Positions 1 through 6,926 of a stretch of DNA of 12,029 nucleotides are shown piece after piece. How positions within the stretch are numbered: position 1 is the first letter of the stretch; every line of letters begins with the position of its first letter. Origin of the DNA: SZUA-430 sp044375275 (GTDB lineage Bacteria > Pseudomonadota > Alphaproteobacteria > Micropepsales > Micropepsaceae); the NCBI GenBank assembly GCA_044375275.1, contig JBILMZ010000099.1, positions 1 through 12,029 of the forward strand, in the 5' to 3' direction. The translations under genes were made by a program, and so were the position numbers. The notes beneath the pieces were generated by a model. It worked only from the letters and a program-made list of their open reading frames with translations. It did not search any database and had not been told where the DNA came from.

Positions 1-1611
1 GATTCCAGCCGCAACAGTTTCTTCGGAGGCGAGCAGAGAGTAGGCTCGGTCGTCGAAGCGGTGACGGCGCTGGCAGCAGCGGAATCTGACGAGCGCGTGA
101 AGGGCGCCTTCATCCGCGTTGGCGGTGGTGGCGTTGCGCCGAGCACGGCACAGGAACTTCGCGCAGCCTTGAAGGCATTCAAGGCCAAGGGCAAGTTTGT
201 CATCGCGCACGCGCAGGCATTCTATACCGGCGGCATGGGTGACTACATGCTGGCGGCAGCGGCCGACGAGATCTGGCTCCAGCCGGTCAGCGAGATGAAC
301 ACCACGGGCGTCGCAACGACCTCGATGTTCCTCCGCGGCCTGCTCGACAAGATCAATGCCGTCCCGCAGTTCGAGCAGCGTTACGAATTCAAGAACGCCG
401 CGAACGTCTACACGGAAAAGGACTTCACAGCAGCCCATCGTGAAGCAACGACACGCTTGCTGGAGTCCCTCTTCGAGTCGTCAACAGCGACCATTGCTGC
501 TGACCGCAAGAAGACGCGTGACGAGGTCGTCGCTCTCATCAACAACGCGCCGTATCTGACCCAGGAAGCGATCGACGCGAAGCTGATCGACAAGCAGGGT
601 TTTGACGACGAAGCCCAGGACGCCGCCCTTGCAAAGGCCGGCGACAAGGCCGAACTCAAGACGCTCAGCGAGTACTTCCAGCTCGTTGGCAGCCCTTGGG
701 CTAATCCGGGCTCGCCTGAGATTGCCTTCATCCACGGCGAAGGCGCAATCAACGACGGCAAGTCGCAGGGCGGCGCCTTTGGCGGCGACCCGACGATCGG
801 CGGTGACACGATTGCCAAGGCCTTCCGTGACGCAACCGAAGACGAAAGCGTCAAGGCGATCCTCTTCCGCGTCAATTCACCGGGCGGCTCGGCCATCGCG
901 TCGGACCAGATCCTCGACGCCGTCAAGAAGGCCCAGAAGGCCGGAAAGAAGGTTGTCGTGAGCATGGCCAACGTGGCGGCTTCAGGCGGCTACTATGTGT
1001 CGCTCTCGGCCGACAAGATCTTCGCCCACGAAACCACCATTACGGGATCGATTGGTGTTCTCTCAGGCAAGATCATCACGACAGGCGCCTGGGCCATGCT
1101 GGGCATCGACATGAAGTCGATCGGCGTCGGAACGAATGCGCTCATGCAGTCGGACAACCAGCCCTTCACGCCGGAACAGCTTGAGAAGTTCCGCAAGGGC
1201 GTGGACCAGATCTACATGGACTTCACGGCGAAGGTTGCGGCGGGCCGCAAGATGGATGTCGAGAAGCTCCGCGAGGTCGCACGCGGTCGCGTGTGGACGG
1301 GTGCCGACGCAAAGGCGCGTGGTCTGGTCGATGAGTTCGGTGGCTTCCGGGCCGCGCTCGAGGCAACCAAGGCCCTCGCCGGCATTCCGGCGGATTCCGA
1401 GATCAACCTGGTCTCCTATCCGCGCAAGAAGAACCCGTTCGAGGAGATCGCGGAAGCGTTCGGCACCACGGCTGAAGTGGTGCGCGCTGTTGCAGTCCTG
1501 TCGGAAATCACGGGTGCGGAGCCTGTGACGGAACTCTCCAAGGCCATGCGCGAGCAGCGCCTTGAAGGGGATGCGCCGCAGATCAAGATGTTGCCGCAGA
1601 AGACGAACTAG
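1..1611 (+). CDS. sppA: Signal peptide peptidase SppA, 67 kDa type (5'-truncated by window edge)
   Basis: This is a serine-lysine protease of the inner membrane that cleaves signal peptides left after protein export (family knowledge). The reading frame is open from base 1, so the gene starts outside the window; the GTG at 61 lies inside the protein and is not the start. The 536 residues seen lack only the N-terminal membrane anchor and some 50 residues. Two tandem SppA/ClpP-fold repeats are visible. In the first, the general-base lysine is probably the one in YEFKNAAN (codon 391-393). In the second, the nucleophile is the serine of NVAASGGYY (codon 982-984), followed by the ITGSIGVLSGK motif. 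The half-repeat arrangement, with Lys in the N-terminal and Ser in the C-terminal domain, is that of the long E. coli-type SppA, not the short 36-kDa form. The sequence looks intact. It is followed 24 bases later by a terminator and is convergent with the cyclase-RDD gene. Confidence 0.95.
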   Translation, partial: DSSRNSFFGGEQRVGSVVEAVTALAAAESDERVKGAFIRVGGGGVAPSTAQELRAALKAFKAKGKFVIAHAQAFYTGGMGDYMLAAAADEIWLQPVSEMNTTGVATTSMFLRGLLDKINAVPQFEQRYEFKNAANVYTEKDFTAAHREATTRLLESLFESSTATIAADRKKTRDEVVALINNAPYLTQEAIDAKLIDKQGFDDEAQDAALAKAGDKAELKTLSEYFQLVGSPWANPGSPEIAFIHGEGAINDGKSQGGAFGGDPTIGGDTIAKAFRDATEDESVKAILFRVNSPGGSAIASDQILDAVKKAQKAGKKVVVSMANVAASGGYYVSLSADKIFAHETTITGSIGVLSGKIITTGAWAMLGIDMKSIGVGTNALMQSDNQPFTPEQLEKFRKGVDQIYMDFTAKVAAGRKMDVEKLREVARGRVWTGADAKARGLVDEFGGFRAALEATKALAGIPADSEINLVSYPRKKNPFEEIAEAFGTTAEVVRAVAVLSEITGAEPVTELSKAMREQRLEGDAPQIKMLPQKTN

Positions 1612-1635
1612 TCTCCTCGAAGTCAGAAACGGAAT

Positions 1636-1666
1636 GGGCGCGAAGCGAAAGCTCCGCGCCCTTTTT
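1636..1666 (+). terminator. Intrinsic terminator of sppA
   Basis: The stem GGGCGCG (1636-1642) pairs with CGCGCCC (1655-1661). One A/C mismatch follows, then inner AGC/GCT pairs close a GAAA tetraloop (1647-1650). Five T residues follow directly (1662-1666). It lies 24 bases after the sppA stop codon, which is a textbook Rho-independent layout. On the minus strand the hairpin is followed by only a loose T-rich stretch, so it may help stop the convergent cyclase transcript only weakly. Confidence 0.9.
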
Positions 1667-1711
1667 GTTTCCGGATACCGTGAATGCGCCGTGCGAGGTC
1701 GAAGCCGCGCT

Positions 1712-2959
1712 TCACTTCACATCGTGGACGTAGGAGCCAGTCAGCGAGTCGTGCAGCATCTGCCGGCGCTTCGAGAACAGCGCCATCACGACACCGATAA
1801 ACGCGGCGCCGAATGAAACGATCTTCAGCAGGTTTCGCAAGGCAGCCCGATTGAGGTCCATGTCATCGCTCTGCACGGGCGAAACACGGATACCCATGAT
1901 GAGCTTCCCGGGGGTCGCGCCACGCATCAGCAGCCCTTCATTGAGCACGGCCAGCGCAAAATACAGGATGATGCTGGCAAGGGAGAGCGGAAGGCGCCAG
2001 ATCTCGCGCCCTGTGGACTTGTCGATCAGCACTTCCTGGCTCTCGGCCACTTCCGGGCGGTCCGCGATATTGGAGGGCCCGATCTCGACATCCGTGCGCC
2101 GGTAGGTCTGGCTGACAAGCCCGAAATAGCTGCGCTCGATGGTCGAGCGCGTCGTTGTCCGGATGATCTTGCCGCCGCCCTCGATGTCCGTCGAGGGAAG
2201 ATCTGAGGACACCAGGCGTTCCTTCGCGAACAGGCTGAACGGTGCATCGATGGCAAAGACGGGACCAACGGCCGACTGAAGCCCGACGGCCAGTGCCAGC
2301 GCTGCAGCAGAGGCAAAGAGCGCATCGACCACGCCAGCGCCGAACCGCAGGGAAAGCGGTGCCGGCGCCAGACCCAGCGCGCGCGCACTGGTCCGGCTCG
2401 GGCTCCCTTCCCCGGCGATGGGCATGGAAGGCGACGTCTCGTGCAGGACGACGAATGTCGGTACCTGGTCGGAAATGTTCTTGACCTGCTGGTTGCCGAG
2501 AAACGAGTAGCCCAGCGCCAGCTTGTTCTTGATCTGGTCGTGCACGGAACCTGAAATCAGGATTCCCCCGGGGGGAGCGAGGCTTTGCAGCCGGGAAGCG
2601 ATATTGACCCCTTCGCCGAATATGTCGTGATCATCGATCATGACATCGCCGAGGTTCACGCCGATGCGGAATGCCATTTTCTGGGAAGAGTCCAGCGCCT
2701 CGTTCTGTGCCTTCAGCTCGCGCTGGATTTCGACCGCGCATTGAACGGATTCCACCACGCTGTTGAAGTCCGCCAGCACGGCATCGCCGGACCAGCTCAC
2801 GACACGCCCGCGATGGCGCTGGATGAAGGCCTCGATGAGTTCCCGGCACTGCTTGAGGCGGACAAGAGTGCCGTGCTCGTCGGCACCCATCAACTTGCTG
2901 TAACCGACGACGTCAGCACAGAAAATGGTAGTCAGCTTGCGTTTGACAGTGTGTGTCAC
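1712..2959 (-). CDS. Class III adenylate/guanylate cyclase domain fused to RDD membrane domain
   Basis: A 415-residue protein with an N-terminal cyclase homology domain (about residues 7-172) and a C-terminal RDD-type membrane domain (about 203-415). The cyclase part has both metal-binding aspartates (D16 in CADVVGYS, D59 in SGDAVLADF). It also has D112 in DIFGEGVN, plus N119 and R123, which act on the transition state in active class III enzymes. The usual base-selecting lysine before the GD motif is serine here (S55). The RDD part shows RFGAGVVDALFA (about 205), ATPGKLIMGIRVSP (about 348-361) and RRQMLHDSLTG (about 398-408). It has three hydrophobic segments near 208-236, 328-345 and 380-395, with about 100 polar residues between the first two, probably outside the cytoplasm. 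I chose the GTG at 2959, just before VKRKLTTIF, because a GAG lies 6 bases upstream and homologous domains begin there. A TTG at 3028 would add 23 residues without a ribosome site. Likely role: membrane-bound cyclic-nucleotide synthesis or a degenerate nucleotide sensor; activity is unproven. Confidence 0.85.
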   Translation of the reverse strand: MTHTVKRKLTTIFCADVVGYSKLMGADEHGTLVRLKQCRELIEAFIQRHRGRVVSWSGDAVLADFNSVVESVQCAVEIQRELKAQNEALDSSQKMAFRIGVNLGDVMIDDHDIFGEGVNIASRLQSLAPPGGILISGSVHDQIKNKLALGYSFLGNQQVKNISDQVPTFVVLHETSPSMPIAGEGSPSRTSARALGLAPAPLSLRFGAGVVDALFASAAALALAVGLQSAVGPVFAIDAPFSLFAKERLVSSDLPSTDIEGGGKIIRTTTRSTIERSYFGLVSQTYRRTDVEIGPSNIADRPEVAESQEVLIDKSTGREIWRLPLSLASIILYFALAVLNEGLLMRGATPGKLIMGIRVSPVQSDDMDLNRAALRNLLKIVSFGAAFIGVVMALFSKRRQMLHDSLTGSYVHDVK

Positions 2960-3169
2960 GATAGGCTCGGCAAACCAATTGTTGCACCCGGACGCCTTAT
3001 AGCCGCTGTTTGATCCGATGTGCACCAACCAATTGGAGTGGAGTCAGGCGCAGCACCTTCATCGGGGGATATTTCCCGGATTTCTTGGGCTTTCCAATTT
3101 CTGCTCAGCGAATCAGGGCGACGGCTTGTTCTGCCATCGCCCCGATGCGCAATGCGTTTCCAGGCCTGA
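2960..3169. other. Intergenic region between receptor stop and cyclase-RDD start
   Basis: These 210 bases follow the receptor stop and precede the cyclase start, both on the minus strand. AACCAATTG occurs twice in the same orientation, at 2973-2981 and 3027-3035, and CCAATT a third time at 3094-3099; these could be regulator sites or the cyclase promoter region. Near the receptor end, AATCAGG (3111-3117) and CCTGATT (3165-3171) form an inverted repeat. It encloses a 5-bp hairpin CATCG-CCC-CGATG (3135-3147). Without a T-run this is only a weak terminator candidate. I see no convincing -35/-10 pair and no small gene. Confidence 0.4.
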
Positions 3170-6100
3170 TTACATCTTTGTTCGTATCGACAGCGCCCAC
3201 GTACGGCCCAACGGATCATACAGCGCGGCATCCGTGTTCGCCTGGTCGAACAGGCCGTTCAGGGTCTGCGGCGTCTCCTCGTCAGCGACGTTGTTGACGG
3301 TGACCGTCAGGTTCAGCCACTCAACGGGCGCATAGCGCAGGGCCACATCGACGTAGCTTGCCGCGGGGGCTTTGGGATCGCCGGCCCAATCCTGCTCGGT
3401 CAATTCGGGGACGTAGGACCAACGGCTGAACACGGTCCAGTCATCGATTGCATACTGGACGGAAAGCGACGACTTCCAGTCGAATGTGGCGCCCCCGATG
3501 CCTGCGGATGTTGTGCCCGCATAATTGTCGCCGTTGATTGAGTAGGTATCGACGAAAGAGAACAGTTCATTGATCGAGAGGATTCCATCGAGGCCGATGT
3601 CATCAAGATCCAGGCGGTAGTCGATCTGGATGTCGTACCCTTCAGTCGACAGCGTGCCCTGGTTGCCCCGGCTGGTGTTCACGAAGTCAATCTGCCCGGT
3701 GACAGGATCACGTACGACATTCGCGCAGTTGGCGACGTCCGTGTTGTCCTGATAGCACTGATTGATGAAGAACTGGGCGCCAAACTCCGCAATGACATCG
3801 GAAATCTCGATTTCGTATCGGTCAACGGATGCCCTGAGATTGCCAATGCCGAACCAGTCATTGCCCGTTTGAAGCACGACACCAATCGTTGTTGTTTCCG
3901 CTGTCTCCGGCGAAAGGTCTGCATTTCCGAATGCGAAGGCCTCGACCTGCGAGTTGTTGGCCACGAAAATGCCGGTCAGCGGATCATAGATTACGCCTTG
4001 GCTTTCGCAGAACGACCTGTCAACTGAATCGTCATTGAGCGTTCCTTCGCCGTTGGTGTCGCGACATGGATCCGTGTAGGAGGGGAAGCCCTGATCTCCA
4101 TCCTGGAATGCTTCGAAGACTGAAGCAACACGGGTTGCCTTGTTGTAGACCCCACGGAACTTGAGCCATGCGAATGGCGAGTATTCGCCGCCATACTTGT
4201 ATGTTTCGACCGAGCCCGCTGTTGAGTATTCCGAAAGGCGGAAGCCCGCCTCAACACCAAGAAAGTGGACATACGGAACGTCTGCAACGAGTGGCACCGA
4301 TACCTCGGTATAGCCTTCGATCACATCCTGGGAACCAGACTGGTCCTGTGTGGCATTGAAGCCGAAGATGTTTCCGGTGCGCTGTTCATTGTCGACCTGG
4401 AACGAAGCCTTTGAATAGCGGTACTCGCTGCCCGCAACGAGACTCGTTGGGCCCGCACCCGTCAGATCGAACAAGTCTCCTGAAAGGAAGCCCGAGGCGG
4501 TTGCCTCCTCGACCTGGGTACGGCTCCAGGTGTTGACCCTGAGGAAGTTGGTCATTTCATCCGTCAGGGTGTCCGCTCCGAAGATGTCCAGCGCCACGCA
4601 GCCCGGAAGCGCTGCGGATCCAAGGGGGACGCCATTCACGTCCGCGCAGCCGGCCAGGCCCTGTGCAAGCGCGGTCTTGTTGACCGAGTTGCGCGCACGC
4701 GTGATGAAGTCAACATCTGCGAATGATGCCGAGACTTCGTACGACCACGACTCGTCGATGGTGCCTTCAAGGCTCCCGAAGAGGTTGACGGAAGAGTTTT
4801 CGCTATCGCCGACGCGAAGGCCAACCTCATTCGTCCGCCGATTGATGATGAAGTCGGCGAGCGGATCATCCCGCGTCGCAAGCGCAAGCGCAAGGTCAGG
4901 GGCTCTGGAAGCGATCAGCGCCTGCATGGGCGCATTATACGTGACATTGAGGTCTGTTGCGGGCGTAGCGGCCAGCTTCACCTGGGTATAGGAGTCCGAG
5001 TAGATGGCGCCAAAGTTGAAGGTGACGTTTTCCTCCAGATCGTAATGCCCGAACATCGAGACGTTGTATCGCTCGGCCGGAATGACCAGATAGTTGTCAG
5101 GCGCATAGTTGTAGCGTGAAGAATTTCCCGGAAGGCCGGTGCCGCGGTCGGGGACCCCGCAAGCGCCCGAAGTAAATCGGGGTGTCAGTGCGCCTGTGCT
5201 GTCGAACGAGAGGTTTCCTCCGTCCACGCTTGGTTCCGCCCCAGTCGACGGATCGCAATCTGCATCAACATTGAGAAACCGGGACGGCAACACTGCCGAA
5301 AGGTTCTGGAATGGGTTGTCCGGGTTCTCGGCGATCCATCCCCACGCCGGTGTGCCGGAGCCACCGCCGGAAACGAATCCGCCGCCATCCTGATTGACAC
5401 ACGCCTGCGCTTCGCCCTTTGAGTCGACGACGGAGTATTTCCCAGTCGAGTACGAATAACAGTACGAACCCGCCACGCGCGAGTAGTCGAACTCGCCTTG
5501 GGAAACACCTTCGCGCGAGAAGTACTCGGCGAAAACGGTCACATTGCCTTTGCCGCCCGCGAAATTTCCGCCAATGAGGCCTTGGAAGTTTCGCTCTTCA
5601 GCCAGGCCGCGCTCGGCCTGGTTGGCTGACGCGGTCAGCTCAAACCCCTCGAAGTTCTTCTTCAGGATGAAGTTGACGACGCCGGAAACCGCATCTGAGC
5701 CATACACGGCGGACGCCCCGCCCGTGACGACTTCCACGCGGTCGATCAGTCCGGCCGGTATCGTGTTGATGTCTGCGGCGCCCGTGGTCGACGATGCCGG
5801 GAGGCGGTTTCCGTTGACAAGTATCAGCGTCCTGTTGGGTCCCAGGCCACGCAGGTCGATGGTCGCAAACTCCTCGCCCCCCGCGTTGTTGGATGTGAAA
5901 GTGTTGCCCGGCACGAGCTGTGGCAGGTCGTTCAGGAGGCGTTCCACGCTGTTGGTCTGCGTGAGTTCAAAGGTCTGCGAGTTGATCGTGGTCACCGGAC
6001 TGGTGGTGCTGTAGTCCCGCTTTTTCAGCCGGGAGCCCGTAACCGTGACTTTCTCAACGGTGGGCTCCGCCGGGGGGGCTTCCTGGGCAACAGCCACGTT

Positions 6101-6175
6101 GACGCTCAGGGTAGCAACGGCGGCTGTGGCCAGCAGGCTGAGCTTGAAGCTGCGGGCAAAAGATGTCTTGTTCAC
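3170..6175 (-). CDS. TonB-dependent outer-membrane receptor, large-loop type
   Basis: A complete 1001-residue TonB-dependent receptor, a 22-strand outer-membrane barrel that imports a bound ligand using TonB energy (family knowledge). Residues 1-30 are a signal peptide, cleaved probably after AVA before QEAPP. VEKVTVTGSRLKKRD (about 40-54) is the TonB-box-like start. The plug runs to about 173 with LRGLGPNRTLILVNGNRLP (about 108-126), INTIPAGLIDRVEVVTGGASA and YGSDAVSGVVNFI. The barrel carries family signatures such as GCVALDIFG and INQCYQDNTDVANC. Many cysteines occur in long, probably surface, loops. The start is GTG at 6175; no ATG fits, and a GAGGG site (6183-6187) lies 7 bases upstream. 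The last residue is Met (IRTKM), not the aromatic usual in outer-membrane proteins. The ligand cannot be read from sequence; neighbouring peptide-binding proteins make peptides one possibility, and carbohydrate or siderophore uptake is equally open. No frameshift is seen. Confidence 0.95.
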   Translation of the reverse strand: MNKTSFARSFKLSLLATAAVATLSVNVAVAQEAPPAEPTVEKVTVTGSRLKKRDYSTTSPVTTINSQTFELTQTNSVERLLNDLPQLVPGNTFTSNNAGGEEFATIDLRGLGPNRTLILVNGNRLPASSTTGAADINTIPAGLIDRVEVVTGGASAVYGSDAVSGVVNFILKKNFEGFELTASANQAERGLAEERNFQGLIGGNFAGGKGNVTVFAEYFSREGVSQGEFDYSRVAGSYCYSYSTGKYSVVDSKGEAQACVNQDGGGFVSGGGSGTPAWGWIAENPDNPFQNLSAVLPSRFLNVDADCDPSTGAEPSVDGGNLSFDSTGALTPRFTSGACGVPDRGTGLPGNSSRYNYAPDNYLVIPAERYNVSMFGHYDLEENVTFNFGAIYSDSYTQVKLAATPATDLNVTYNAPMQALIASRAPDLALALATRDDPLADFIINRRTNEVGLRVGDSENSSVNLFGSLEGTIDESWSYEVSASFADVDFITRARNSVNKTALAQGLAGCADVNGVPLGSAALPGCVALDIFGADTLTDEMTNFLRVNTWSRTQVEEATASGFLSGDLFDLTGAGPTSLVAGSEYRYSKASFQVDNEQRTGNIFGFNATQDQSGSQDVIEGYTEVSVPLVADVPYVHFLGVEAGFRLSEYSTAGSVETYKYGGEYSPFAWLKFRGVYNKATRVASVFEAFQDGDQGFPSYTDPCRDTNGEGTLNDDSVDRSFCESQGVIYDPLTGIFVANNSQVEAFAFGNADLSPETAETTTIGVVLQTGNDWFGIGNLRASVDRYEIEISDVIAEFGAQFFINQCYQDNTDVANCANVVRDPVTGQIDFVNTSRGNQGTLSTEGYDIQIDYRLDLDDIGLDGILSINELFSFVDTYSINGDNYAGTTSAGIGGATFDWKSSLSVQYAIDDWTVFSRWSYVPELTEQDWAGDPKAPAASYVDVALRYAPVEWLNLTVTVNNVADEETPQTLNGLFDQANTDAALYDPLGRTWALSIRTKM

Positions 6176-6182
6176 GGGCGAG

Positions 6183-6187
6183 CCCTC
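6183..6187 (-). promoter_or_regulatory. Ribosome binding site supporting the GTG start of the receptor
   Basis: On the minus strand GAGGG lies 7 bases before the GTG at 6175. Because there is no ATG in a sensible position upstream of the signal peptide, this site decides the start codon. Confidence 0.75.
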
Positions 6188-6199
6188 AAAAACTCAATT

Positions 6200-6236
6200 G
6201 TTTGGCCGGGCAAACGCACCTGCGGGGCAGTGTTTG
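6200..6236. promoter_or_regulatory. Palindrome and extra half-site upstream of the receptor: possible operator
   Basis: GTTTGGCCGGGCAAAC (6200-6215) is a 16-base palindrome with a single mismatched pair (G6205/G6210). Another GTTTG lies at 6232-6236. The palindrome begins 25 bases upstream of the receptor start codon, just before the ribosome site, where a repressor site or a leader hairpin could act. No specific regulator family is recognised, so this is only a candidate. Confidence 0.3.
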
Positions 6237-6494
6237 CGAATCGCTGGCCTCCTCAACGAGGATTGGGCGCGGAAGGTGAACAAAAGGTTTCACAGGCAGC
6301 TCGTGTATTCTGCCGCTCGCAGTTGGATGGCGTGCTGGTGCAAGTGGGTACCGTCGACGGATGCTGACGCAGGCCAACGGTCAAACATGAGTTTGAAGCG
6401 AGCGGGACCCGGTTTGGAGCGCACAAGGTAGCAAGATTCCGGTTGCCAACGCCGAAGTCTGGCCTAAGCTTTGACCTCTGACCCTCATACCAAC

Positions 6495-6500
6495 GGGAGG
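6495..6500 (+). promoter_or_regulatory. Strong Shine-Dalgarno of the small secreted protein
   Basis: GGGAGG sits 7 bases before the ATG at 6508. It supports this short ORF as a real, well translated gene and fixes its start. Confidence 0.85.
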
Positions 6501-6507
6501 ACAAACA

Positions 6508-6855
6508 ATGAAATTTTCGCTTTTGCTGGCAGGATTGGTGGCAACTGGAGTTGCTGCTGCGGTGGCAACGTCAGGAAGCATGCAGGCTCATGCTGCACCA
6601 GGTTCGTGTCTGAAGATTCGTGATCTCGGCGAACTCAAGCCACTGGACGAAACGACGAGCCTTGCAACCTCGCGTCATCAGGGAAACTACATCGTGAAGT
6701 TTCGCAGTCCGTGTCGTGACTTCAGGTTCATCGACAATTTTTACACGGTGCGGGTCCAAAGTCAGGGCGAGTGCTTCGACGGGAACGACGTGCTTGAGTT
6801 CCGCTATGGAGGGCTGTGCTTTGTTCAAAGCGTGACGCGGTCTGCGGGTAACTGA
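6508..6855 (+). CDS. Small secreted four-cysteine protein, DUF6491-like
   Basis: A 115-residue protein of unknown function. Residues 1 to about 29 are a signal peptide with basic start, long Leu/Ala/Val core and cleavage near AHA before APGS; there is no lipobox cysteine, so it should be periplasmic or released. The mature part of about 86 residues has exactly four cysteines (C34, C69, C88, C104), enough for two disulphides. The order C-x-R-D near the start, then YIVKF, a PC-x-DFRF segment, a GEC-x-D segment and a final LCFVQSV strand resembles the DUF6491 family of small periplasmic proteins. I assign this from memory of the pattern, not from a search. It has a strong ribosome site and its own terminator, so it is probably a single-gene transcript. 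It runs opposite to both neighbours, the receptor and the peptide-binding operon. It is not a shadow ORF: the signal peptide, ribosome site and terminator all agree. Confidence 0.85.
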   Translation: MKFSLLLAGLVATGVAAAVATSGSMQAHAAPGSCLKIRDLGELKPLDETTSLATSRHQGNYIVKFRSPCRDFRFIDNFYTVRVQSQGECFDGNDVLEFRYGGLCFVQSVTRSAGN

Positions 6856-6881
6856 CTTCCGGGCAGGCGCCTCAATGCAGG

Positions 6882-6920
6882 ACAGGCCTCCCGTTTCTGC
6901 GGGAGGCCTGTTTCAGTTTC
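6882..6920 (+). terminator. Strong intrinsic terminator of the small secreted gene
   Basis: ACAGGCCTCCCG (6882-6893) pairs perfectly with CGGGAGGCCTGT (6900-6911) around a six-base loop TTTCTG. It is followed by the T-rich TTCAGTTTC. It lies 26 bases after the stop of the small gene. It also lies 15 bases past the stop of the convergent binding-protein gene, but on that strand no T-run follows, so action there may be limited to 3'-end protection. Confidence 0.85.
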
Positions 6921-6926
6921 AGCTGC

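Larger units (their letters stand above)
6176..6507. other. Divergent intergenic region between receptor and small secreted protein
   Basis: This 332-base stretch separates the minus-strand receptor from the plus-strand small gene and must hold both promoters. Beyond the palindrome near the receptor, GGCAG (6295-6299) pairs with CTGCC (6310-6314) as a short inverted repeat. For the plus-strand gene the best promoter-like pair is TTGCCA (6443-6448) and TAAGCT (6465-6470), 16 bases apart; the -10 match is poor. I find no tRNA, no convincing small ORF with a ribosome site, and no recognisable riboswitch. Confidence 0.4.

Noticed and set aside
408..971. 187-codon minus-strand open frame inside sppA
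   Set aside because: Antisense shadow of sppA; Ser/Ala/Arg-rich composition and no recognisable domain or ribosome site.
2960..3028. 23-residue N-terminal extension of the cyclase from a TTG at 3028
   Set aside because: No ribosome site upstream, and the extra residues (SGYKASGCNNWF and neighbours) look like translated leader DNA; the GTG at 2959 fits the usual domain start.
3111..3171. Inverted repeat AATCAGG/CCTGATT as receptor terminator
   Set aside because: The arms are 47 bases apart, the inner hairpin is only 5 bp, and no T-run follows on the minus strand; kept only as a remark in the intergenic entry.
5544..6014. 156-codon plus-strand open frame opposite the receptor plug
   Set aside because: Opposite strand of the most conserved receptor segment; Pro/Ser/Arg-rich and without any family feature.
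6045..6431. 128-codon plus-strand frame spanning the receptor start and the intergenic region
   Set aside because: Half of it is antisense to the receptor signal peptide, there is no ribosome site, and the protein shows no motif. A short in-frame ATG at 6388 gives only 14 residues.
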